Shown here in pieces: positions 16,585-24,847 of a stretch of 34,681 nucleotides of DNA (positions are counted from its first letter, which is position 1; each line of letters starts with the position of its first letter). The notes under the pieces were generated by a model, which was given only the letters and a program-made list of their open reading frames with translations, was not told the origin of the DNA and searched no databases. Origin of the DNA: Pedosphaera sp. (GTDB lineage Bacteria; Verrucomicrobiota; Verrucomicrobiia; Limisphaerales; UBA1096); contig JAKUOU010000036.1 in the NCBI GenBank assembly GCA_022451065.1, positions 1-34,681 of the forward strand, in the 5' to 3' direction. The position numbers and the translations under genes were made by a program.

Positions 16585-19500
16585 TTGTCGCATCCCATAT
16601 CAAAAGCCCTTTATATTTCTTTTTTGATTGGCCCACTGGCGATGCCGGTGACCGCAGCGAAAAGGACTGATTTTTTTGAGAAAAAAATCCGGCCTGTCCT
16701 AGTTGAGAATTGCTACAAGTGCCACTCCGCCGAGGCGGAGCAAAACGGGAAACTTAAAGGCAAACTGCGGCTCGACTTGCGCGAAGGAACCCTTGGTAAA
16801 GGCGAGTCTGGTTTGGTTTCAGTCGTTCCGGGCAATCCGGATAAGAGCAACCTTTATAGGGCAATTACCTACCTTGATTCCGAACTGGTCATGCCGCCGA
16901 AGAACCGCCTGCCCAAGTCGATTGTCGCCGACTTTAAACGGTGGATCGAGATGGGAGCTCCCGACCCACGTGACGGGAAATTAGCCAAAGCCGAAACGAA
17001 GCAAATCAACCTAGAAGAGGCCAGAAAATTCTGGTCCTTTCAGAAGCCAATCGAGCCCATGTTGCCAGCTGTTAAAAACAGCGCTTGGCCAAGGGAGGAT
17101 TCTGATTTCTTTATCCTATCACAATTGGAAAAAAACGATCTTCGCCCTGCCCCTGCTACGGATAAGCGAACCCTCATTCGCCGTGCCACCTACGACCTCA
17201 TTGGACTGCCACCGACAGTTGCTGAAACCGAAGCCTTCCTAACCGACAAATCATCCAACGCGTTCAGCAAAATCGTCGAACGCCTGCTCGCCTCTCCGCA
17301 CTACGGTGAGAAATGGGGACGTCATTGGCTGGATGTTGCGCGTTACGCAGACAGCAATGGTCTCGATGAAAACTTGGCCTACGTCAACGCCTTTCGTTAC
17401 AGGAATTACGTCATTAATTCGCTTAATCAAGACAAGCCTTACAATCATTTTGTGCAAGAGCAAATTGCGGGAGATCTACTTCCTCTTGACAAAAGCGCAT
17501 CGGATGAGACGCGGCACTCTCGCCGGATTGCAACGGGCTTTCTAAGCGTTGGCGCAAAGATGCTTGCTGAAGATGATGGCCGAAAAATGGAAATGGATAT
17601 CATCGATGAACAACTCGACACGATTGGCCGAACGTTCATGGGAATGACACTGGGCTGCGCTCGCTGCCATGATCATAAATTTGATCCGATTCCTACTCGG
17701 GATTACTATTCACTTGCCGGTATTTTCAAAAGCACCCACACGATGGATAATCACAAGGTTGTCGCCCAGTGGCACGAGGTGGAACTTGGCACAGCAGATT
17801 TACGTGCCAAACGCGAACTAGTAGACAAGGAGGTAAAAAAACAAAAGCAGGCAATTGAGAGTCTCAAATCCAAATCCGCCAAATCCGTCATCGCTCAAGC
17901 CCACAGTGATGCAGCGGATTATTTTATCGGTGCTTTGGTAAAGCTGAGAAAAGAAGCCCGTATTCAATTCACCCTCAAAGAACTCGAAGAGCAACCGAAA
18001 GAAAAAACCAAAGGCATACTGCTCATTGAGGCTGAAAATTTTGCTAGAGGCAATGGATTAAAAACGTTCGATGGCTACGGCAAGGGCATCGGTGTTTTGC
18101 TGAGCAGCGGCCCCACTCAGGTTGAGTTCGATTTACCAATCGAAAAGGCCGGCAAATACTCATTGTATATGCGCTACGCTGCTGCCGATTCGCGCCCAGG
18201 TAAATTGAGTATCAGCGACAAGCTGATCAGTGAAACGGCAACCGGTAGCGTCACTGGCACTTGGTATCCTGATTCTCAAAAATGGTTTTGGGAAGGCACC
18301 TTCGAACTCAATGTGGGAACGAATGTCCTCAAGTTCGATTGGGGAACTCCCACACCACACATCGACAAACTTTTGGTTCTGCCCAATGATCGGTCTGATC
18401 TCCCGGCGGCGGACGGCTTGGCTCACCTCCACAACACTTTCACGCAACAATGGATTACACATCTGAAACAGATCCCAAAAGACAAAAAATCGCCTCTCAA
18501 TGAATGGCGTAAATATATCGAAAACCCACTCGAGCCAATCGACGAAAAACTAATCGAAAACATCCGTTCGCGTTTTGCTGCAGCTCGTGAAGGGGATTCA
18601 CTGCACTCCTTGATCCACGGCAAAAACGGCCCTTTCAAAATGCCAAAGGATATCGAAAAACTATTCACTAAAGCGAAACAGGCGGAACTTAAAGATCTCG
18701 ATAAAAAACTCAGTGAAACTGAAAAAGAATATCCCAAAGTACCAAAAGCAATGGCTGTGAAGGAGGGAAAAGTGGAGGACCTAAAAGTTCACATCCGCGG
18801 CGATTACATGACACAGGGCGAATTGGCCCCCCGCGGTTATCTGCGCTTCATCGCCAGAAAAAAAACAACGGCCCCTCCCAATAATGCCAGTGGCCGGGCA
18901 GGCTTTGCCGAATGGGTCACATCAAACGAAAACCCGCTCACAGCCCGAGTGATGGCGAATCGAATTTGGCTCTGGCACTTCGGCGAGGGAATTGTCCGAA
19001 CGCCGGACAACTTCGGCAAGCTCGGCCTGCGGCCTACTCATCCAAAGCTGCTCGACTGGTTAACCATGCGATTTGTTGAAAACGATTGGTCAATCAAACA
19101 GATGCACCGAATCATTATGAATTCTGCCGCTTACCGAATGAGCACTCAATACAACGAGCAAGCGTATGCGAACGATCCGGACAACAAACTCTTATGGCGA
19201 TTCAATCGCCGCCGCCTTCAGGCCGAGGAAGTCCGTGATTCGCTCTTAGTCGCAGGCGGTTCGATCGACTGGGGAATGAAGGATCAACTGATGACTTACG
19301 ATCCGCGCCAGTACGTTTCTCAAAACAACCACCCGTACTTTTACGGCTCCAGTCGCACGGTCTATTTGCCGGTGATTCGCAGTGGTACATTTGATGTACT
19401 GCAGGCATTTGACTTTGGTGATTCCGCCGTTATACAAGGCCAGCGAAGCAGCACCGTCAACGCATCGCAGGCGTTGTTCATGATGAATCACGATCTAGTG

Positions 19501-19746
19501 GCCCAGGCCAGTACGAGCTTGGCTAAGCGTGCTGCGGAAGCTCCCGATTTTGCCGAATCAGCAAACCAGATTTACGAAAATATTTTGCGCCGCAAATCAA
19601 GTGCCGCCGAAACAAAGCACGCCGTCGCCTTTGCCGAATACGCTATTGCCAAAGCGGGCAACGATGCAGCCAAAACAAAAGTGAAAGCTTGGAAGAGTTT
19701 TTCTCAAGTGCTGTTCTCGTCAAATGAGTTTATGTTTTTGGACTGA
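16585..19746 (+). CDS. PSCyt1-DUF1549-CBM-like-DUF1553 protein (planctomycete-type cytochrome), first copy
   Basis: A 1053-residue exported protein. N-terminal signal (ALYISFLIGPLAMPVTAA), then a PSCyt1 cytochrome-c-like domain with heme motif CYKCH (43-47). DUF1549 follows at about 155-365, ending in a second CxxCH (CARCHDHKFDPI, around 356). A lysine-rich helical stretch (about 405-430) precedes a beta-sandwich at about 478-600 (LIEAENFARGNGLKTFDG ... GTWYPDSQKWFWEGTFELNVGTNVLKFDWG) resembling CBM6/CBM35-type carbohydrate-binding modules. DUF1553 occupies about 760-1010. The domain set suggests an exported sugar-binding redox protein; the exact reaction is unknown. The best start is TTG 16585, with no Shine-Dalgarno sequence. 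Base composition is more A/T-rich than the flanking genes, and no DUF1501 gene directly follows, unlike the second copy. Confidence 0.85.
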   Translation: MSHPISKALYISFLIGPLAMPVTAAKRTDFFEKKIRPVLVENCYKCHSAEAEQNGKLKGKLRLDLREGTLGKGESGLVSVVPGNPDKSNLYRAITYLDSELVMPPKNRLPKSIVADFKRWIEMGAPDPRDGKLAKAETKQINLEEARKFWSFQKPIEPMLPAVKNSAWPREDSDFFILSQLEKNDLRPAPATDKRTLIRRATYDLIGLPPTVAETEAFLTDKSSNAFSKIVERLLASPHYGEKWGRHWLDVARYADSNGLDENLAYVNAFRYRNYVINSLNQDKPYNHFVQEQIAGDLLPLDKSASDETRHSRRIATGFLSVGAKMLAEDDGRKMEMDIIDEQLDTIGRTFMGMTLGCARCHDHKFDPIPTRDYYSLAGIFKSTHTMDNHKVVAQWHEVELGTADLRAKRELVDKEVKKQKQAIESLKSKSAKSVIAQAHSDAADYFIGALVKLRKEARIQFTLKELEEQPKEKTKGILLIEAENFARGNGLKTFDGYGKGIGVLLSSGPTQVEFDLPIEKAGKYSLYMRYAAADSRPGKLSISDKLISETATGSVTGTWYPDSQKWFWEGTFELNVGTNVLKFDWGTPTPHIDKLLVLPNDRSDLPAADGLAHLHNTFTQQWITHLKQIPKDKKSPLNEWRKYIENPLEPIDEKLIENIRSRFAAAREGDSLHSLIHGKNGPFKMPKDIEKLFTKAKQAELKDLDKKLSETEKEYPKVPKAMAVKEGKVEDLKVHIRGDYMTQGELAPRGYLRFIARKKTTAPPNNASGRAGFAEWVTSNENPLTARVMANRIWLWHFGEGIVRTPDNFGKLGLRPTHPKLLDWLTMRFVENDWSIKQMHRIIMNSAAYRMSTQYNEQAYANDPDNKLLWRFNRRRLQAEEVRDSLLVAGGSIDWGMKDQLMTYDPRQYVSQNNHPYFYGSSRTVYLPVIRSGTFDVLQAFDFGDSAVIQGQRSSTVNASQALFMMNHDLVAQASTSLAKRAAEAPDFAESANQIYENILRRKSSAAETKHAVAFAEYAIAKAGNDAAKTKVKAWKSFSQVLFSSNEFMFLD

Positions 19747-19822
19747 AGAAGTTTTTTCACTTTTTTTAGAAAATTAAACTATACCCAAATAAACCGGGCC
19801 TAAAGTGAACTTTTCATCTTAC
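19732..19822 (+). repeat. 91-bp direct repeat, copy A (3' end of first DUF1553 gene and its downstream region)
   Basis: It starts with the last codons of the first DUF1553 gene (MFLD and stop) and continues through an AT-rich 3' region. 86 of 91 bases are identical to copy B at 24250-24340. It contains a weak long-loop stem: TTCACTTT at 19756-19763 pairs with AAAGTGAA at 19802-19809. Confidence 0.85.
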
Positions 19823-19944
19823 TAACCCCCAACAAGAGGCCACGAACAATGCCCCGTAATCGAAACGAATGTGACAATTGCAGGGAATAATCGGATTGCT
19901 GTTTATTTGGGATTTCTTTAGGCTGGGTCCGGATCAATTAGGTG

Positions 19945-22596
19945 ATGACAAATAGCAAAATCCATTTGTATTTGGTCCTATCAGTTTTGACGATGCCCAT
20001 CCATTGGTTGGCGCATTGTAACGCAGCTTCTGTAAATACAGATTCCGACCATTTGACTTTTGAAGCCCAAGTTCGTCCGATCTTGAAGGCGGCCTGTTTT
20101 CATTGCCACGGTGAGGAGAAAAAAAAGCGTGGTGGACTCGATGTTCGGCTGGTGCACCTGATGAAAACCGGGGGCGAATCTGGAACCGCAATCGTCGCAG
20201 GAAAACCGGAGTCTAGTCTCCTCTGGAAACAAATTGCCGAGGACAAGATGCCGGACGGGCCGAAAAAATTAACGCAAAAACAAAAACAAACCATTCGGGA
20301 CTGGATCGCACAGGGTGCCGAGACAGCCCGCGCAGAACCAAAGGATCCTGACTCGATCCGGTTCACCGAGGAGGAACTCAGCCACTGGGCATTTGAGCCG
20401 GTGAAGGATCACCCCGTGCCACGGCCGGCCGGATTTAACATCCGGACACCCATCGACGCCTTCATCGCCGGGCGCTTGGCCAAACACGGCCTTAGGTTTT
20501 CACCCCGAGCCAACCGGGAGACATTGATCCGCCGGATCACCTACGACCTCACCGGCCTGCCACCGACTGCCGCCGAGGTGGAGGCATTCGTCAGTGACGA
20601 AACGCCGCAGGCATGGGCCAAGCTCGTGGATCGCCTACTCAGCTCGTCAGAGTTCGGTGTGCGCTGGGGCCGACATTGGCTGGACGTGGCCGGATATGCC
20701 GAGAGCGACGGGGGGGGAGGCAGCGACACCAAGCGGCCCAACGCCTGGCACTATCGCGACTACGTTTTTGAATCGTTCAATCGCAACAAACCAATCGATC
20801 AGTTTCTCCGGGAACAGATCGCCGGCGACGAACTCATCGGTGGCAAACCGGACACGAACAATCCCCGCCACGTGGAGTTGCTCACCGCGACCGGATTCAT
20901 GCGTATGGCGCCGGACCCGACCCAGACGAGCAACTCGCTCGCGGACCGAAACCAGGCGGCAGCGGACGCCGTGCAGGTGATCGGCTCCTCAACGCTTGGC
21001 CTGACCGTCGGGTGCGCGCAGTGCCACGATCACAAGTACGACCCCATTGGCATCGACGACTACTACCGATTCCGCGCGATCTTCGACCCCGTTTTTCCGC
21101 TGAAAAAATGGCAGCAACCCTCGGCACGCCTGATCGATGTCACTTCCGCCGAGGATCGAAAGAAGGCCGAGGAGATCGAGGCCCATGCAAAGGAAATGGA
21201 CGCCAAAATCCAGGCCAAGAAAAACGAGCTGGCTGAGAAAATCCAAGCAGCCAAACTCAGTGATGTCCCGGAAAATGTTCGCGAGGAAACCCTCCAGGCC
21301 GTCCTCGCCCCGGGCAAGGAACAAACCGAGCGACACAAAGAACTGCTCGACCTGTATCCCATGGTCAAGCCGGTCAGTTTTATCGCCGGTTTTCTCGTTG
21401 AATACGACAACGCCGCGCATCGTGAGTTTGAAAAACAGAAGGAGGAGGTCACCAAGGTACGTAACACGAAACCACCCAAGCGCCTGCTGCGCGTGGCTAC
21501 CGAGCAACCGGATGTGGTGCCGGTAAGCGCAGTACTCTTCCGTGGCAACCCTAGCAGCCCGGGCGATAAAGTTGAGCCGGGCGAACTCGGCGTCCTCACC
21601 CAAGCAGGACGCATCCCATCGCTGCCGCTGAACGAACCCTCCCGTGCCACCACCGGCCGTCGCATCGCCTACGCCCGACACCTGACCAATGGGCAGCATC
21701 CGTTGACCGCAAGAGTGTTCGTCAACCGTGTTTGGCAGCACCATTTCGGACGCGGCATCGTGGACACCCCGGGCGACTTTGGCCTCAATGGCGAACCGCC
21801 CTCCCACCCCGATCTGCTCGATTGGCTGGCCGCCGATTTTGTGAAGCACGGCTGGGATCAAAAACGGCTGCACCGCATGATTCTGCTCTCCACCGTCTAC
21901 CAGCAGTCCACCAAACGCACGCCGAAGCTGGATACGATCGACCCGGAAAACCGGCTACTCGCCCGGGCCAATCTCAGGCGGCTAGAGGCGGAAGCTGTCC
22001 GGGATTTTATCCTGGCAACAACCGGCGACCTGAATCTCGAGTCCGGCGGTCCGAGCATCCCGGTCACGACTGATGCCGAAGGCAAGGTCGTCATCGGCGT
22101 GCAAAAAATCCGGGACGGACTGGCCGCCGGCGTCCGCGGAAAAAATGACGCAGCATTCCGGCGCAGCGCCTTCATTGAAGCCAACCGTAGTCTGCCACTC
22201 AACATTCTGGCCACGTTTGATCTGCCGGAAATGAAGCCCAACTGTGACCGTCGGCGTTCCACCACGGTGGCCACCCAGTCGCTTTGGTTCCTAAATGACG
22301 ACCAGATCATCCAGTTAACCGGCAAGTTGTCGGATCAACTGTTCACCGGCCAACCAACCGATGCCACCCAACGGCTCTACAATTTGCACCAGAAACTGTT
22401 CGCCACCCCGCCCACCGATGAGGAGCGTCGATTCCTCTCTGACTTTCTTGCCCGGCAGGAAGAACTTTTCAGGGCCGATCCTAACGCCGAGTGGCAAAAG
22501 AAAATCAAAGCCCAGCCAAACGCCCCAGGAAAACGCGCACTCGCCGCACTGGCTCAGGTGCTCATGGCATCTAACCGCTTTTTGTACATCGACTGA
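19945..22596 (+). CDS. PSCyt1-DUF1549-DUF1553 protein, second copy
   Basis: An 883-residue exported protein. A signal peptide (HLYLVLSVLTMPIHWLAHCNA) precedes a PSCyt1 domain with heme motif CFHCH (51-55). DUF1549 runs from about 145 to 375 and includes CAQCHDHKYDPI near 358. A charged helical stretch (about 400-440, rich in KKAEEIEAHAKEMDAKIQAK-type sequence) takes the place where the first copy has its CBM-like domain. DUF1553 is at about 585-860 (HPLTARVFVNRVWQHHFGRG, RRLEAEAVRD, FDLPEMKPNCDRR). The ATG at 19945 is preceded by GTG at 19942, and either could start. The DUF1501 gene begins 9 bases after its stop, the standard two-gene arrangement of this family in Verrucomicrobia and Planctomycetes. 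GC content is higher than in the first copy. Confidence 0.88.
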   Translation: MTNSKIHLYLVLSVLTMPIHWLAHCNAASVNTDSDHLTFEAQVRPILKAACFHCHGEEKKKRGGLDVRLVHLMKTGGESGTAIVAGKPESSLLWKQIAEDKMPDGPKKLTQKQKQTIRDWIAQGAETARAEPKDPDSIRFTEEELSHWAFEPVKDHPVPRPAGFNIRTPIDAFIAGRLAKHGLRFSPRANRETLIRRITYDLTGLPPTAAEVEAFVSDETPQAWAKLVDRLLSSSEFGVRWGRHWLDVAGYAESDGGGGSDTKRPNAWHYRDYVFESFNRNKPIDQFLREQIAGDELIGGKPDTNNPRHVELLTATGFMRMAPDPTQTSNSLADRNQAAADAVQVIGSSTLGLTVGCAQCHDHKYDPIGIDDYYRFRAIFDPVFPLKKWQQPSARLIDVTSAEDRKKAEEIEAHAKEMDAKIQAKKNELAEKIQAAKLSDVPENVREETLQAVLAPGKEQTERHKELLDLYPMVKPVSFIAGFLVEYDNAAHREFEKQKEEVTKVRNTKPPKRLLRVATEQPDVVPVSAVLFRGNPSSPGDKVEPGELGVLTQAGRIPSLPLNEPSRATTGRRIAYARHLTNGQHPLTARVFVNRVWQHHFGRGIVDTPGDFGLNGEPPSHPDLLDWLAADFVKHGWDQKRLHRMILLSTVYQQSTKRTPKLDTIDPENRLLARANLRRLEAEAVRDFILATTGDLNLESGGPSIPVTTDAEGKVVIGVQKIRDGLAAGVRGKNDAAFRRSAFIEANRSLPLNILATFDLPEMKPNCDRRRSTTVATQSLWFLNDDQIIQLTGKLSDQLFTGQPTDATQRLYNLHQKLFATPPTDEERRFLSDFLARQEELFRADPNAEWQKKIKAQPNAPGKRALAALAQVLMASNRFLYID

Positions 22597-22605
22597 TCTG
22601 CTGTT

Positions 22606-24069
22606 ATGAAAACCCAACTCTGTTCCCGTCGACACATGCTTCACACTTCGGCGTTCGGCCTGGGCTCCGTTGCCGCCTCGTGGCTGCTTAAGCGTGATGG
22701 GCTGCTGGCCGAGGAGGCGGGCGAGCCATTCAAGCCGGATCTCGAACAGAAGACCTACGACCTGCTACCCAAACAGCCGCACCACGAGCCGCAGGCCAAA
22801 GCGATGATCTCGATGTTCATGCTCGGTGGCCCGAGCCAGATTGACCTCTTCGATCCCAAGCCGGAACTCATCAAGCACGATGGCAAAACCTTCCCGGGCG
22901 ATGTGAAGTTCGATAACCCCGCCCAGGCCAGCCGCGAGATCATGGCGCCGCTCTGGAAATTCAAGCCACACGGCCAATGCGGTATGGAGCTTTCCGAATT
23001 GGTTCCGCACCTTGGCGAGATCGCCGATGAGATCACGTTAATCCGATCGATGCACACCGGGGCCAACAATCACATCCCGTCCAACTACGCCCTCAGCACC
23101 GGTCGAGCCACCAGCGGGCGCGCCGTGCTGGGCAGTTGGCTCACCAGCGCGCTTGGCAGCGAGACACAGGAACTGCCGGCCTACGTCGCACTAACCGACA
23201 CTCGTGGCCTGCCATTGATCGGCGGGGAGAATTGGTCCAACGGCAAGCTACCTTCCATTTATCAGGGTACCATGGTGCGTCCGGTTGCGCCGCGCATTTT
23301 CAACCTCGATCCGCCGCGGCATCTGAAGGGTTCGCCGCAGGAGGAACAGCTTCGTCTGCTTGACCGGCTCAACCGGGAGCACCTCAGTCGGCACCCCGGC
23401 GAAAACGACCTTGAGGCACGCATGAAAAGTTACGGCCTGGCCGCTCGCATGCAGGTAGCCGCGCGGGAGGCGTTCAACATCTCCGGCGAAGCCGAAGCCA
23501 CAAAAAAAATGTACGGCATCGATCAGAAGGTCACGCGCGATTACGGCACCCGCTGCCTGATCGCCCGACGACTCGTCGAGCGCGGTGTGCGGTTCGTGCA
23601 GATTCTCTGCCACAGCCAGGTCTGGGACCACCACGGCTCGATCAAGACCGCCCTACCTGATCGCTGTGTTGAAGTCGACAAACCGGCGGCGGCGCTGGTT
23701 CGCGACCTGAAGGAACGCGGTCTGCTCAACAGCACCATCGTGCACTGGGGCGGCGAGATGGGCCGGCTGCCGGTGATCCAGTTCCGCGATGGCCTGACCA
23801 AACGGGACAAGGTAGGACGCGACCACAACACATACGGCTTTAGCATGTGGGTGGCTGGAGGAGGTTTTCGCAAAGGTTATATACACGGGCAAACCGATGA
23901 ATTTTCACACTATGCTGTGGACGGTATCATCCACCACTACGATTGGCTGGCAACGGTACTACACCAATTTGGCCTCGATCATAAAAGGCTGAAATTTCAG
24001 GTTGGCCCTCGGGAACTCAAATTAGTCGAAAGTCCTGAGGCACGAGTGACTTCAGAGTTATTGGCTTAA
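22606..24069 (+). CDS. DUF1501 family protein (Tat-exported, sulfatase-like fold)
   Basis: A 487-residue protein of the DUF1501 family, which is related to the alkaline phosphatase/sulfatase superfamily and nearly always encoded after a PSCyt/DUF1553 gene. The N-terminus has a Tat-type signal (CSRRHMLHTSAFGLGSVAAS, twin Arg8-Arg9). Family landmarks are MFMLGGPSQIDLFDPKP, HTGANNHIPSNYALSTGRATSG, RGVRFVQILCHS, the histidine-rich QVWDHHGS and HWGGEMGRLP, and the ending GRDHNTYGFSMWVAGGGFRKGY followed by HHYDWLATVLHQFGLDHKRL. Tat export suggests it folds, perhaps with a metal, before leaving the cytoplasm. It likely forms a functional unit with the PSCyt protein upstream. Enzymatic activity has not been assigned for the family as far as I know. 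Confidence 0.92.
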   Translation: MKTQLCSRRHMLHTSAFGLGSVAASWLLKRDGLLAEEAGEPFKPDLEQKTYDLLPKQPHHEPQAKAMISMFMLGGPSQIDLFDPKPELIKHDGKTFPGDVKFDNPAQASREIMAPLWKFKPHGQCGMELSELVPHLGEIADEITLIRSMHTGANNHIPSNYALSTGRATSGRAVLGSWLTSALGSETQELPAYVALTDTRGLPLIGGENWSNGKLPSIYQGTMVRPVAPRIFNLDPPRHLKGSPQEEQLRLLDRLNREHLSRHPGENDLEARMKSYGLAARMQVAAREAFNISGEAEATKKMYGIDQKVTRDYGTRCLIARRLVERGVRFVQILCHSQVWDHHGSIKTALPDRCVEVDKPAAALVRDLKERGLLNSTIVHWGGEMGRLPVIQFRDGLTKRDKVGRDHNTYGFSMWVAGGGFRKGYIHGQTDEFSHYAVDGIIHHYDWLATVLHQFGLDHKRLKFQVGPRELKLVESPEARVTSELLA

Positions 24070-24237
24070 CTTGGCTTCTCAGCTTTATTTAATGGCCTGA
24101 TACCTTAATACGGCTGCAAGACAGGTGAAGAATTGATAGCTGAAGGGAAATAAAGACCAAGGCAAAACAGACGGCCTCAAGAAAGTGGCACCAACAATTT
24201 GATCGTTCAAAAAAACCCGTAAACTTTAACTAAAGTA

Positions 24238-24264
24238 AATATCGAACTCATGTTTTTAGACTGA
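24238..24264 (+). pseudogene. Remnant of a DUF1553 gene C-terminus
   Basis: In frame before a TGA the sequence reads NIELMFLD; the intact first DUF1553 gene ends in SNEFMFLD and stop at 19723-19746. Further upstream the frame meets stop codons and loses similarity. The short match continues directly into the non-coding part of repeat copy B. I read this as the leftover 3' end of a DUF1553 gene, created by duplication or recombination. Confidence 0.55.
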
Positions 24265-24340
24265 AGCAGTTTTTTCACTTTTTTTAGAAAATTCAACTAT
24301 ACCCAAATCAACCGGGCCAAAAGTGAACTTTTCATCTTAC
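24250..24340 (+). repeat. 91-bp direct repeat, copy B
   Basis: It differs from copy A (19732-19822) at five positions and starts with the same terminal codons (MFLD and stop). The stem of copy A is kept and one base pair longer: TTCACTTTT at 24274-24282 pairs with AAAAGTGAA at 24319-24327. The two copies bracket the second PSCyt gene and the DUF1501 gene. Confidence 0.85.
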
Positions 24341-24345
24341 CCGTT

Positions 24346-24513
24346 CTAACCGACACCTCCACCAGTCCTGCGGTTACTAAGATACGACCAAACCGCCACA
24401 AGAATGATCAGCGCACAACAAGGAGTCGGGGTGTATTCCCATAAAGTTGAAAACCAAAGATCCAATCCTTCGTCTATCTTACTCGCTGCCAATACTGAAA
24501 TGGAATCAAGCAC
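24346..24513 (-). CDS. Possible small single-pass membrane protein
   Basis: A short frame with a GTG start (TTG two codons earlier is the alternative) and about 55 residues. It ends in a hydrophobic stretch (CCALIILVAVWSYLS) flanked by WEYTPTP before and the basic NRRTGGG after, so it could be a tail-anchored peptide or resemble a C-terminal sorting signal of the PEP-CTERM kind. No ribosome binding site, no recognised family. It may be chance; I list it because of the clean membrane-segment pattern in an otherwise empty region. Confidence 0.2.
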   Translation of the reverse strand: MLDSISVLAASKIDEGLDLWFSTLWEYTPTPCCALIILVAVWSYLSNRRTGGGVG

Positions 24514-24847
24514 TGACAAAAAATGGTTAAAGCTGTGAAATCACACAAGTCTAGGTTCTTCCTGGAAGGCAGACCGTTGCGGGTTAGGCGGGCGGCTACG
24601 TTTTTTAGAAATAGCGAACAATTGAAAGTCACAGAAATTGGCAAACGAAGACGATAAGCACTTGGTCTAGCTTATTTCTCTTCAGTTGAAGTTTGTAACC
24701 TGTTGGGAAGTTGTGAATAAGTCTCAATCGACACCTTTTCTTGAATCAACGTAGTCTTATTTGCGTTTGGTTCTATTGTTGTAGGCGTTACCGGGTCGGT
24801 TTTGAGTGTGTGTGGTGAGATATTTTTTTAACAATTAATAATTCTTC

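Larger units (their letters stand above)
24070..24847. other. Long intergenic region before the giant gene
   Basis: This 778-base AT-richer stretch separates the DUF1501 gene from the giant secretin-N gene. It contains copy B of the 91-bp direct repeat (24250-24340), with remnants of a DUF1553 C-terminus just before it, and a possible short minus-strand frame (24346-24513). The last 300 bases show no RNA gene, no clear ribosome binding site and no promoter that I can defend. Confidence 0.6.

Noticed and set aside
20989-21873. A 294-codon minus-strand frame inside the second PSCyt gene
   Set aside because: The + strand frame has heme motifs and DUF1549/DUF1553 signatures throughout; the antisense frame has no family pattern and no start signal.
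24541-24847. A small RNA or tRNA gene upstream of the giant gene
   Set aside because: I found no cloverleaf, no strong hairpin with a T-run and no family motif. The only frames found there lack start codons.
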